A DNA stretch of 64,000 bases. Source: JBMYZL01 sp049610385 (lineage in GTDB: Bacteria > Bacteroidota > Bacteroidia > Flavobacteriales_D > Sanyastnellaceae). The stretch is from positions 24,956-88,955 of the forward strand of contig JBMYZL010000012.1 of assembly GCA_049610385.1 (NCBI GenBank). Direction: 5' to 3'. Each line of letters opens with the position of its first letter. Position 1 is the first letter of the stretch. The translations under genes and the position numbers were made by a program. The notes under the pieces are model-generated. The model was not told where the DNA came from and made no database searches. It was given only the letters and a program-made list of their open reading frames with translations. Below are positions 8,886-17,200 of this stretch, one piece after another.

Positions 8886-10217
8886 TTAGCCGTGACGCAT
8901 CCATCGCCAAATTTCCCGCAAATTAGGTCGCTTTCCGTACATCAATATGCCCACACGATAAATCCGACCGGCCAACACAATGATTCCCCAAGCGGTGGTC
9001 ACCACCCCAAGCCAACTCAACAGCACCTCCCACCAGGGCACCCCAAGTGGAAGGCGAATGAGCATCAAAACTGGAGCTGTTAATGGAAACCATGACCCCA
9101 CGATGGACATCATGCCTTCGGGGTTTTCAATGGCAAATGCGGCCATCATGTATGAACCCATCAATGGAACCATGACGGGCAACATCAAATATTGTGCATC
9201 CGCTTCTTGTTCTACCATGGATCCAACCGCTGCGAACATCGCTGCGAACAGCGCAAATCCCGCCGCATAGAACAACACAGTGACCAAGATCATCAGTCCC
9301 CAGTTCACATCCAGCAAAAAACTGAGTTCGGAATGGGCTGCCAACCAGGTTGAAAGATCCGTTGACAAGGCCTCACCACTTTCAGTGGCAGAATCTGGCA
9401 ATTTGAACATGCCGCTGGATTCAAAGACTTCTCCCCCAACGACTGTGACCAATCCACCCAACAACGCAAACAACAAGAATTGAGTCAGTCCGACCAGTCC
9501 AATGCCGATGACTTTGCCAGCGAGCAGCTCGGCAGGTCGTACGGCTGAAATGACCACTTCCACGATGCGATTGGCCTTCTCCTCAATCACCCCGCGCATC
9601 ACATGCATCCCATAAATGAGGAGTTGAATGAACAGGAACAGGGAAAAGATGAACCCGATGACGCCACGGCCCAAGGCGCCTCCATCCCGAGTCACAATGT
9701 CCTGACCGACGAGACTCACCGATGTTTTCAAACGCTTGTATGTTTCATAATCCAAGGCGGATTCCTGTTGGACACGCAGACGTTCGATGGCTTCGGATAG
9801 GTCTCGGGAGATTTGGCTGGATGCCAAAACCCCTGGAGAACGCTCATAATACATCATGGCCCTGCCATGCTGAAGAATGCCATCATCGAATTGCACCATG
9901 ATATTGAAATCCGAATCCAAAAACGCAGAATCTGACAATGTTTCTTGGGCAAATCGAAAGTCCATTTGATCCCGTTCGGGAAAACACTGAGGACAATTGG
10001 GGATCCAAGCACCCCGCTCCTCATCCCAATGGGTTATCAATCCCGACTCATCCGCCACCAAAGCCTTGATGTCATCTGTGGATGATTCGCCCACCCAAAC
10101 CCCAAAAGCCATCAGAGCAAAAATCAGAACCGGTCCCAACAAGGTGCCCATCCAAAATGCACGTCGACGCACCCGCGTCATGAATTCCCGCTCGATGATG
10201 ATGCCCAATCCGGTCAT
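8886..10217 (-). CDS. ABC transporter permease (NatB-like)
   Basis: Membrane half of an ABC exporter. The 443-residue protein has an N-terminal membrane helix (about residues 20-40), a large extracytoplasmic domain, and five or six C-terminal helices containing the ABC-2 signature segment VIEEKANRIVEVVISAVRP followed by LLAGKVIGIGLVGL. This architecture is that of NatB-type ABC-2 permeases. ATG 10217 overlaps the stop of the ATPase gene in ATGA, which fixes the start and indicates one transport unit. The substrate is not known; Na+ export is only a family precedent. Confidence 0.88.
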   Translation of the reverse strand: MTGLGIIIEREFMTRVRRRAFWMGTLLGPVLIFALMAFGVWVGESSTDDIKALVADESGLITHWDEERGAWIPNCPQCFPERDQMDFRFAQETLSDSAFLDSDFNIMVQFDDGILQHGRAMMYYERSPGVLASSQISRDLSEAIERLRVQQESALDYETYKRLKTSVSLVGQDIVTRDGGALGRGVIGFIFSLFLFIQLLIYGMHVMRGVIEEKANRIVEVVISAVRPAELLAGKVIGIGLVGLTQFLLFALLGGLVTVVGGEVFESSGMFKLPDSATESGEALSTDLSTWLAAHSELSFLLDVNWGLMILVTVLFYAAGFALFAAMFAAVGSMVEQEADAQYLMLPVMVPLMGSYMMAAFAIENPEGMMSIVGSWFPLTAPVLMLIRLPLGVPWWEVLLSWLGVVTTAWGIIVLAGRIYRVGILMYGKRPNLREIWRWMRHG

Positions 10218-11170
10218 GACATGGGATTTTTTGGTGCGACTTCGGAAGAGTTGGAGACCGCTTGCAAGAACAAATCCCGCATGGAAGGTTGCCAAGGCTG
10301 GCAAGCATGAATCGGCACCTCCGCCGACAAGTTGCGCAACCAATCGGGCACGACGACTTCATTCTTCAGGGCCACAGACGCGCGGTGCAACCCGCCTTCC
10401 AAAGTCTGGACATCGAGCAAGTCCGCAGAAAAACCAAGTGCATTGGTAAATGCCATGACGTTCCCACCGAAAGTCACTTCCAATCGATTGAAACTGGCGG
10501 CTTCCCTGAGGTCACGAACTTTTCCCTGCAAAACCACCTGACCTTGATGAACCATGGTGACAGCATCGCACAACTCTTCTACACTGGTCATGTCATGGGT
10601 AGACAGCAAAACCGTTGTACCACCCTTGGCCTTCAATTCCAAAATGGCCTCAATGATTCTCGCAGCATTGATGGGGTCAAATCCGCTCAATGGCTCATCC
10701 AAAATCAACAATTTTGGCTTGTGCAGGACGGTGGTGATGAACTGAATTTTTTGGGCCATGCCCTTGCTCAAATCTGCAATTTCTCGGTTCCACCAGCCGT
10801 CCACTTCCAATTTTTCGAACCATTGCTTGAGTTCGGTGTGCGCAGATTTCTTGCTCATGCCACGCAGCTGGGCCAGATACATGGCCTGCTCTCCCACCTT
10901 CATCGACTTGTACAAACCTCGCTCTTCAGGCAGATAACCGATTTCAGCAATGTGTTGTCGGTTGAACGCTTCACCGAAAAAAGACAAGGTACCGTGATCT
11001 GGAGCCGTGATGCCTGCCAACATGCGAATCAAGGTGGTCTTTCCCGCCCCATTCGGGCCCAGCAAGCCATGGATTTTCCCAACTTCCGCAGTCAAATCGA
11101 CATGATGTAGGGCGATGTGTCCTGAATAGGCCTTGTGGGCGCCGCGCACTTCTATGGCTGGATTCTTCAT
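10214..11170 (-). CDS. ABC transporter ATP-binding protein (NatA-like)
   Basis: Nucleotide-binding subunit for the permease encoded directly downstream. In its 318 residues the Walker A GPNGAGKTT (about residues 38-46), the signature-like DLSKGMAQKIQF, the Walker B LLILDEP and the switch His in STHD are all present; a C-terminal DUF4162-type extension follows (about 220-300). The usual LSGGQ is LSKGM, as in many NatA/CcmA-type exporters. It lies 6 bases after dnaJ and overlaps the permease start by 4 bases. Confidence 0.93.
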   Translation of the reverse strand: MKNPAIEVRGAHKAYSGHIALHHVDLTAEVGKIHGLLGPNGAGKTTLIRMLAGITAPDHGTLSFFGEAFNRQHIAEIGYLPEERGLYKSMKVGEQAMYLAQLRGMSKKSAHTELKQWFEKLEVDGWWNREIADLSKGMAQKIQFITTVLHKPKLLILDEPLSGFDPINAARIIEAILELKAKGGTTVLLSTHDMTSVEELCDAVTMVHQGQVVLQGKVRDLREAASFNRLEVTFGGNVMAFTNALGFSADLLDVQTLEGGLHRASVALKNEVVVPDWLRNLSAEVPIHACQPWQPSMRDLFLQAVSNSSEVAPKNPMS

Positions 11171-11176
11171 GCTAAA

Positions 11177-12286
11177 TCAGCTGAACATGTCACGGACTTT
11201 CTCGAAAAACCCCCGTTCCTTGTGGTTCTCTGAGGGCTGGAAATTCTCAGAATCCCGGAATCCTTCCAATATCTGGCGTTCTTCATCACTTAAACTTTGC
11301 GGCGTCCAGACATTGATGTTCACCAGCAAATCCCCCGTGCCATAACTGTCCACCGCTGGTAAACCCTTGCCGCGAAGCCGTACGATTTTGCCGCTCTGGG
11401 TACCCGGCTCAATTTTGATTTTCGCCTTTCCCGTCACCAGCGGAACCTCGGCAGATGCACCCAAAGCAACATCTGTGAAGGGCACGTACAAATCGTAGTG
11501 GAGGTTTTGGCCATTCCGCTGTAACGATTCATGTGGAACCTCTTCCACAACAATCAACAAATCCCCTGGCACGCCGCCCATCGGACCTGCATTGCCTTCC
11601 CCACGCATGCTCAATTGCATGCCATCTTCCACGCCACCGGGAATTTTGATGTTGACGATGGCCTCCTCGCGAACCATGCCGTACTCATCTGATCCTGATG
11701 GCCGCTTTTTCAGTTGTTGGCCACTTCCAGAACAAACATGGCAAGTGGTCGCGGTCTGCATCGCACCCAGGATGGTGTTCGTCACCCGTCGAATTTGACC
11801 TGTGCCATTGCATGTCGAACAAGTGCTGTACTCAGCTCCCTGAGCTTGAACTTGACGAAAAACCTTGACCTTTTTCTCCACCCCATTGGCAATCTCTTCC
11901 AAAGTCAACTTGACTTTAATCCGGAGATTTGACCCCTTCATGCGCCGACGACCACCTCCGCCACCTCCGCCACCAAAGGCCCCGCCAAAGATGTCACCAA
12001 ACTGAGAGAAAATGTCATCCATGTTCATCCCCGCTCCACCACCGAAACCACCCGCACCACCTTTCACCCCTTCATGACCAAATCGGTCATATCGTGCCCG
12101 CTTCTGGTCATCGCTCAGGACTTCATACGCCTCAGCAGCAGCCTTGAATTTCTCTTCGGCCGAAGGATTGTCAGGATTCTTGTCTGGGTGGAATTTCAAG
12201 GCCAATTTCCGATATGCCTTCTTGATGTCTGCACCCGAGGCATTCTTGCTGACCCCCAACAATTCGTAGTAATCTTGCTTTGCCAT
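11177..12286 (-). CDS. dnaJ: Chaperone protein DnaJ with only one zinc centre
   Basis: Hsp40 partner of DnaK. The 369-residue protein has an N-terminal J domain with HPD (KFHPDKNPD), a Gly/Phe-rich linker (about 75-120), a shortened Cys-rich region and the C-terminal peptide-binding domains. Only two CxxCxGxG repeats remain (CSTCNGTG and CHVCSGSG). Spacing and flanks match canonical repeats 2 and 3, which form zinc centre II. The positions of repeats 1 and 4 (centre I) carry no Cys pairs: VFRQVQAQG and KKRPSGSDEYG. The frame is intact. It lies 5 bases after grpE; no dnaK is in the window. Confidence 0.95.
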   Translation of the reverse strand: MAKQDYYELLGVSKNASGADIKKAYRKLALKFHPDKNPDNPSAEEKFKAAAEAYEVLSDDQKRARYDRFGHEGVKGGAGGFGGGAGMNMDDIFSQFGDIFGGAFGGGGGGGGRRRMKGSNLRIKVKLTLEEIANGVEKKVKVFRQVQAQGAEYSTCSTCNGTGQIRRVTNTILGAMQTATTCHVCSGSGQQLKKRPSGSDEYGMVREEAIVNIKIPGGVEDGMQLSMRGEGNAGPMGGVPGDLLIVVEEVPHESLQRNGQNLHYDLYVPFTDVALGASAEVPLVTGKAKIKIEPGTQSGKIVRLRGKGLPAVDSYGTGDLLVNINVWTPQSLSDEERQILEGFRDSENFQPSENHKERGFFEKVRDMFS

Positions 12287-12291
12287 GGGTT

Positions 12292-12876
12292 TCAGCTGCC
12301 GACGACCACTTTGGCGTATCGCAATACATGGTCATTCAAACGATATCCCTGTTCGACCACATCCACCACTTTCCCAACCAAATCTTCCGATGGTGCCGGA
12401 ATTCGGGTGATGGCTTCATGGACTTCCACGTCAAAAGGGTCTCCAGATTCGACTTCCATCGCTTTCAGCCCCTCCGAATTCAAGGTGTTGATGAGTTTGT
12501 CTTGGATGAGTTTCATCCCTTCCTGCATCGCCTGTGCGTCCCCACCTGCTTTCAATGCCCGCTCGAAGTCATCCATCACTGGCAACATCCGCTCGAGCAC
12601 ATCTTTTGACGCATTCCGAATCAAATCACCGCGCTCACGCATTGAACGTTTCCGAAAATTGTCAAACTCCGCATACAACCTCAGATACTTGTCCTGCCAA
12701 TCTGTTTCGGGAGTGGACACTTTGTCACCCGCGGTGTCACCTCCGATTTTTGAATCGACAGCTGAATCCATTTCATTCTGTGCCGATTTCTCCTCAGATT
12801 CAGTTGTACTTCCTTCGGTTTCCGCGGCCTCAGCTTCGTGGATTTCACCTTCGGTAGTCTGCGCTTTCTCTTCCAT
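12292..12876 (-). CDS. grpE: GrpE nucleotide exchange factor
   Basis: Exchange factor for DnaK. The 194-residue protein has a long acidic, low-complexity N-terminus (about residues 1-65), a coiled coil (QDKYLRLYAEFDNFRKRS) and the C-terminal beta domain with VDVVEQGYRLNDHVLRYAKV, the family signature. It is followed 5 bases later by dnaJ, the usual heat-shock pair. No CIRCE inverted repeat is seen in the 72 bases upstream, so HrcA control is not supported here. Confidence 0.96.
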   Translation of the reverse strand: MEEKAQTTEGEIHEAEAAETEGSTTESEEKSAQNEMDSAVDSKIGGDTAGDKVSTPETDWQDKYLRLYAEFDNFRKRSMRERGDLIRNASKDVLERMLPVMDDFERALKAGGDAQAMQEGMKLIQDKLINTLNSEGLKAMEVESGDPFDVEVHEAITRIPAPSEDLVGKVVDVVEQGYRLNDHVLRYAKVVVGS

Positions 12877-12948
12877 GATGTATCATTTGACAGGACTTGA
12901 CCAAACCTGATGCCAATTCCAACTTCGCGACATCCTGTCAGGCCATGA

Positions 12949-13575
12949 TCAGAATTTCGCGACGTATTTGTCGATTTGACGGTGGAGTTCGATTCCACGC
13001 AGGTTTTTTGCCACGATGATTCCATCTTCGTTCAGCAAAAAACTCATCGGAATGGAGGACACTCCATACATCGCGGCGGCTTCATTGTCCCATTTTTTCA
13101 AATCGGAGACATGGTTGCTCCATTTCAAACCGTCCTTTCGAATGGCATCTTCCCAACGTTCCACGGAATTGTCTAAAGACACGCTGTAGACATCAAAACC
13201 ACTTGCATTTTTGAATTTGGCGCGTTTGTATTTTTCATACGCGTTGACCACATTCGGATTTTCTCGCCGACAAGGCCCACACCAACTGGCCCAGAAATCG
13301 ATCAAGACAATTTGGCCTCGCAAATCGCTCAATTTGATGATTTTGCCTTTTGGATTGGCCAATTCGATTTCAGGTCCCTCATCACCAATATTCGTGCCCA
13401 CCCGACCTGTCGGGACCACGGTTTGCATGGTTTCCACTTGCACCGATTTCATGGCTATACCCTCCGCTTGGACATTTCCCAGGGATGAATTTTCTGCCCA
13501 TCCCCAAAGTGCCGCAACAAAGGCCACGCCAGACACCGCGATCATCATTTTCATCATATTTGCAAGGTACGACAT
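12949..13575 (-). CDS. TlpA-like thioredoxin-fold protein, exported
   Basis: Periplasmic thiol-disulfide oxidoreductase of the TlpA/ResA type. The 208-residue protein begins with a signal peptide or membrane anchor (residues about 10-28), then a linker and a thioredoxin domain with the redox motif WASWCGPC and cis-proline in SIPMSFLL. A preceding KLSDLRGQIVLIDF strand is typical of the AhpC/TSA-Redoxin branch. ATG 13575 is used; an upstream TTG at 13590 abuts the murA stop codon. The gene is 15 bases after murA, suggesting co-transcription, with no partner that reveals its target. Confidence 0.9.
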   Translation of the reverse strand: MSYLANMMKMMIAVSGVAFVAALWGWAENSSLGNVQAEGIAMKSVQVETMQTVVPTGRVGTNIGDEGPEIELANPKGKIIKLSDLRGQIVLIDFWASWCGPCRRENPNVVNAYEKYKRAKFKNASGFDVYSVSLDNSVERWEDAIRKDGLKWSNHVSDLKKWDNEAAAMYGVSSIPMSFLLNEDGIIVAKNLRGIELHRQIDKYVAKF

Positions 13576-13590
13576 GCCCTCGATTTTCAA

Positions 13591-14907
13591 TCAATCCACC
13601 CTTTCAATGCGCGCGCCCAAAGCCCTCAGCCTGTCTTCTATCTTTTCATAGCCCCGATCAATCTGATTGATGTTGTGAATGACCGATTGTCCTTCAGCTG
13701 ACAATGCAGCGATGAGCAAGGAGACGCCGGCCCGGATATCGGGAGAAGTCATGGTCACCCCACGCAGGGGACTCCTGCGGTCAAGCCCAATGACCGTGGC
13801 ACGATGCGGATCGCAAAGGATGATTTGCGCGCCCATATCAATCAATTTGTCGACGAAAAACAGCCTGGACTCGAACATCTTTTGATGAATCAAAACACTT
13901 CCGTGAGCTTGGGTGGCGGTCACAAGAATGATGGACAACAAATCTGGTGTAAAACCTGGCCAAGGCGCATCACTCACAGTCAAGATGCTCCCATCGATGA
14001 ATGTATCAATCTCGTAGCGGTGTTGCGCTGGCACGAAGATGTCATCACCCCTCCGTTCCAATTGAATTCCCAATCGCCGGAACACCCCAGGAATCACACC
14101 GAGCTCATCATAGGCAACATCCTTGATGGTGATTTCACTTGCCGTCATGGCCGCCAGTCCGATGAAACTCCCAATTTCAATCATGTCTGGCAAACAACGA
14201 TGTTCCGTTCCCCCCAGCGATTCAACGCCCTTTATCGTAAGCAAATTCGACCCGATGCCTTGAATGTTTCCACCCATTCGGTTGATCATTTTGCACAACT
14301 GCTGTAGGTAAGGCTCACATGCCGCATTGTAAATTGTGGTGGTGCCTTCTGCCAAACAAGCAGCCATCACCAAATTTGCCGTGCCAGTCACGGAAGCTTC
14401 ATCCAGCAACAAATCCGTTCCCTTCAACCGAGAACTGCCTTTGATGCTCGCCTTGAAAAAGCCTGTCACCTGATCATAGTCGAAGGTGGCCCCCAGCGCC
14501 TCCATGCCCAGAAAGTGCGTATCCAGGCGCCGCCGTCCGATTTTGTCACCCCCTGGACGTGGAAGTGCACCTTTGCCAAACCTTGCCAGCATGGGTCCCA
14601 AAATCATCACCGATCCGCGAAGGGCCCCACCTTTTTGGCGAAACTCTTCACTGTCAAAGAAATCCAAGTTCACCTCATCCGCTTGGAACTGCCAGGCACC
14701 GTGGGATTTTTTTTTCGTTTTGACCCCGATTGCACCCAGCAATGCAATCAACTTGTTGACATCCACAATGTCCGGTAAATTGGAAATGGTGACCGGCTCA
14801 GGCGTGAGCAATACCGCACACAAAATTTGAAGGGCCTCATTTTTGGCCCCTTGTGGGGTCACCTCACCGGCCAATGGCCGTCCGCCTTGAATGATAAAAC
14901 TCGACAT
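13591..14907 (-). CDS. murA: UDP-N-acetylglucosamine 1-carboxyvinyltransferase
   Basis: First committed enzyme of peptidoglycan synthesis, adding enolpyruvate to UDP-GlcNAc. The 438-residue protein has the two inside-out alpha/beta domains and starts FIIQGGRPLAGEVTPQGAKNEA in the family manner. The catalytic loop reads PGGDKIGRRRLDTH, so Asp replaces the Cys that fosfomycin alkylates (Cys115 in E. coli). This substitution is natural in several phyla and leaves activity but should give fosfomycin insensitivity. DUF4290 upstream is the usual Bacteroidota neighbour. Confidence 0.97.
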   Translation of the reverse strand: MSSFIIQGGRPLAGEVTPQGAKNEALQILCAVLLTPEPVTISNLPDIVDVNKLIALLGAIGVKTKKKSHGAWQFQADEVNLDFFDSEEFRQKGGALRGSVMILGPMLARFGKGALPRPGGDKIGRRRLDTHFLGMEALGATFDYDQVTGFFKASIKGSSRLKGTDLLLDEASVTGTANLVMAACLAEGTTTIYNAACEPYLQQLCKMINRMGGNIQGIGSNLLTIKGVESLGGTEHRCLPDMIEIGSFIGLAAMTASEITIKDVAYDELGVIPGVFRRLGIQLERRGDDIFVPAQHRYEIDTFIDGSILTVSDAPWPGFTPDLLSIILVTATQAHGSVLIHQKMFESRLFFVDKLIDMGAQIILCDPHRATVIGLDRRSPLRGVTMTSPDIRAGVSLLIAALSAEGQSVIHNINQIDRGYEKIEDRLRALGARIERVD

Positions 14908-15072
14908 GAATTCGGTCGTTTTTTTCGCTCTGTTCTGGAATCAATTGTGAATGAGTGGAGGCATTGACCGCTCCCTTGCAAGTAAAAGACACAGGTTTCA
15001 ACGGTGGGGCCTCCGTCAATATTTTATCGACAGCCCCCCTTGGAGAACCCAACCGAAAGGCATCGAAACCAA

Positions 15073-15693
15073 TCAGCGCTTCTTTTTTCCACCCCGACGG
15101 CGATCGAGGGCATCACTGGTCTTGCGCTTGCTCTTCAGCACTTCTGCAGAGCTGACCAACTCGGCATCTTCAGGCAGCGCCAATTTACCACCCGACAACT
15201 CCTTGATTTGCTCACCGATGAACGCGTTTTCAACCGTACCTCGATTCCAAGTCAGGAAGTGGCGTTTCATCAAATTGGCAATGGTCAATACCAAAGCGTT
15301 GCGCTCCTCACCCTCCGGATATTCACAAGCCTTGTGTATCAACTCCCTGGTCAATTTGCCATAGTGCCCCAGCCTCGACTTCTCGTCTGGATAGTTCATT
15401 CTGTCAGGGGCCTCTTCCCGGGTTTCTTTCGCTGGCTTGGGAAATGGTGAATCCACATCCAATTCATAACCCGCCATCATATGCAGTTGATCCCAAAGTT
15501 TCTTTTGCACAGCTTCCTCTTCTCCTTGCTGGGGGACCACATTTTTCATGACACTTACAATCGCAGCAGCACATTTCGTCCGCTCCTCCCGATCTGTCAA
15601 GCTGAGTGCGTGTTCGACCATTTGGTGAATGGAGCGTCCATATTCGGGAATCGCCAAATCTGCCCGAACGCTGTTGTAGGTCATTTCTGCCAT
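15073..15693 (-). CDS. DUF4290 domain-containing protein
   Basis: Protein of unknown function, 206 residues, cytosolic by sequence. It is recognisable by the N-terminal LAIPEYGRSIHQMVEHAL, the central GYELDVDSPFPKP and the C-terminal IGEQIKELSGGKLALPEDAEL, ending in a basic tail (about residues 190-206, RRRGGKKKR). The family is confined to Bacteroidota and typically precedes murA, as here after a 165-base gap. ATG 15693 is preferred over 15684. It overlaps the preceding gene by 13 bases. Confidence 0.9.
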   Translation of the reverse strand: MAEMTYNSVRADLAIPEYGRSIHQMVEHALSLTDREERTKCAAAIVSVMKNVVPQQGEEEAVQKKLWDQLHMMAGYELDVDSPFPKPAKETREEAPDRMNYPDEKSRLGHYGKLTRELIHKACEYPEGEERNALVLTIANLMKRHFLTWNRGTVENAFIGEQIKELSGGKLALPEDAELVSSAEVLKSKRKTSDALDRRRGGKKKR

Positions 15694-16295
15694 GTGCGCA
15701 AAGGTAGGCAAGGTGGTGTTTGAGACGAAATGTCTTCCATCAAGTCGGTAAACATTTGCTCGAACAAAAACGTTAACTCTGCCTCCCAACGTTTCCAAAC
15801 GTCCATCAATTGAACCAAATCGGTAGGCCACGCAATCCGCGAATCCATGGCTGCACAAACTTCACGCATGGTCTCCGGATCAGCGTAACCCACTAACCAA
15901 TCGTTTTGCCTCAAGGCGTGCAAATATCGCCTGCGGCGATCGGGCATGTGCTGAATTTGGCTTTCCAATCGGTCCATGGCCTCATCCGCAAAGCCACGGA
16001 GTCCCCCCAAGCATTGCACCCAATCTCCAAAAGAACGGGCCAACAAGTGGTCGTGTAACATGTCCAAAGCCACACCAGACATGCGGCCAAAAACAGGTCG
16101 CAGCAGTCGGCGTGACTGCTCACTCGCAGGATGCGTGTCAGCGGAGGCGTCAATTTGTCGATGGAGCAAAACACCCTCAGCAATCCTTGGAGGCAACACC
16201 TCCCATTGACGACCCTTCACGGCATCCCCAATGAAATTGCCAACAAGCAACTCAGGTTCCAATCCGCCCAGAACCATGTGCGCCAAATCATTCAT
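15681..16295 (-). CDS. Acyl carrier protein phosphodiesterase family (DUF479)
   Basis: Family relative of E. coli AcpH, which removes phosphopantetheine from ACP. The 204-residue protein has the family N-terminus MNDLAHMVLG, GNFIGDAVKG, the HRQID histidine (about residue 46) and VALDMLHDHLLAR with its His-rich metal-binding segment, so the HD-like catalytic residues appear present. ATG 16295 aligns with family starts; ATG 16313 is an alternative. The 3' end overlaps the DUF4290 start. It is the last gene before tRNA-Gly and the inserted element. Confidence 0.85.
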   Translation of the reverse strand: MNDLAHMVLGGLEPELLVGNFIGDAVKGRQWEVLPPRIAEGVLLHRQIDASADTHPASEQSRRLLRPVFGRMSGVALDMLHDHLLARSFGDWVQCLGGLRGFADEAMDRLESQIQHMPDRRRRYLHALRQNDWLVGYADPETMREVCAAMDSRIAWPTDLVQLMDVWKRWEAELTFLFEQMFTDLMEDISSQTPPCLPLRTWQK

Positions 16296-16359
16296 GCCAC
16301 CAAAGGTCGCCATCTCTGCGGCCCGCTTTCGCTTGGCATCAAAAAAATCTCGCCGGACA

Positions 16360-16390
16360 TTTGTGGAATGGACAGGGTTGCTTAAATTTG
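16360..16390 (+). promoter_or_regulatory. Promoter of tRNA-Gly
   Basis: TTTG at 16360-16363, exactly 19 bases, then TAAATTTG at 16383-16390: a full match to the Bacteroidota primary sigma consensus TTTG-N19-TAnnTTTG. Predicted transcription start is about 16396, some 22 bases before the mature tRNA 5' end. Confidence 0.75.
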
Positions 16391-16417
16391 CCGTCCGCTT
16401 GATGCGTCAGGCGCATT

Positions 16418-16490
16418 GCGAGAATAGCTCAGCTGGTAGAGCACAACCTTGCCAAGGTTGGGGTCGCGAGTTCGAATCTCGTTTCTCGCT
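16418..16490 (+). tRNA. tRNA-Gly(GCC)
   Basis: The 73-base sequence folds fully: acceptor GCGAGAA/TTCTCGC with discriminator T, anticodon stem CAACC/GGTTG with loop TTGCCAA (anticodon GCC) and T arm GCGAG-TTCGAAT-CTCGT. CCA is not encoded. Its 3' half (16443-16489) is repeated at 19791-19837, so this gene is the probable attachment site of the element that follows. Confidence 0.97.
16443..16489 (+). repeat. Attachment-site-like repeat, copy 1 (inside tRNA-Gly)
   Basis: Matches 19791-19837 in the same orientation over 47 bases with one mismatch (T at 16482, A at 19830); the first 39 bases are identical. It covers the anticodon stem-loop, variable loop, T arm and 3' acceptor strand, the usual crossover region of tyrosine-recombinase elements. 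Confidence 0.8.
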
Positions 16491-16492
16491 CG

Positions 16493-16526
16493 AAGAAAAG
16501 CCTTCCACTACGGGAGGCTTCTTTCG
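16493..16526 (+). terminator. Hairpin after tRNA-Gly
   Basis: AAGCCTTCC (16498-16506) pairs with GGGAGGCTT (16512-16520) around ACTAC, one G-T pair, followed by CTTTCGTTCG. The T-run is weak but the position 8 bases after the tRNA suits a terminator. Confidence 0.55.
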
Positions 16527-16596
16527 TTCGTATGGCAAGGGTTTCCAAGGGTCGGAATCATTGGAAATCTGACTGATTTAACAGGGGTTGACTTCA

Positions 16597-17149
16597 ATGG
16601 AAGTTCTCTACCAACTCAAAGGGACAGCCTCTCAAAGAGATTTACATGAGGTCAGCTCAGTGGCTGTTGCTTGCCTACTTCATGGCACCGGCTACCTAAC
16701 ATGCTTACACCTCAGATCGGAAGCAACAGCTTCTCAAGCATATCGGAAGGCCTTTTGACGTGCTCAACACCCTTTGCTCCTCTGCATGGGCCTTTGCTGG
16801 GGCTGTCATCTTCCAAGGCCTCGACAAAGAACTCGCTGTTTTTGCGAAGGGGAATGCCTACTCCTCCCAAGACTTGATGGCGATTACTGAAGAGGAAACA
16901 AGAACAGAAATCCCGGTGGACAACAGCTTTCGCGCTCTGGGTGCCTCTCTGAGCTCCTTTCGACGATGAAGGAATCTTCTTCCACAACCAACTCCGAAAG
17001 GCTCATTGAGCCATTTCTTGGACACCGCAGGGTACTTCATCGTGCACGATGGAATCTACGTGGACCCCATCGCATTCGACTCAACTCACGATATCATGAA
17101 AGAGCTCGCAATGGAGCAGTCCGGCACAGAAGACCTGTTCGGTCTTTGA
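16597..17149 (+). pseudogene. Decayed ORF in the island, unknown family
   Basis: Three blocks read like one broken protein. An ATG at 16597 opens 53 codons (MEVLYQLKGTASQRD to AYRKAF, stop). A second frame continues at once with DVLNTLCSSAW through EIPVDNSFRALGASLSS to a stop at 16967-16969. The same frame reopens as SHFLDTAGYFIVHDG to TEDLFGL and a stop at 17147-17149; an alternative frame gives FDDEGIFFHNQL between them. At least one frameshift and one stop are needed to join them. The family is not recognised. It may instead be chance open sequence. Confidence 0.3.
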
Positions 17150-17200
17150 TGCAGTACCTCTTACACAAACTGTAAAACTGATGACAATCGTTTCATGGCA

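Noticed and set aside
12877..12948. CIRCE heat-shock operator before grpE
   Set aside because: A 7-base inverted repeat GACAGGA/TCCTGTC is present but the CIRCE sequence is not.
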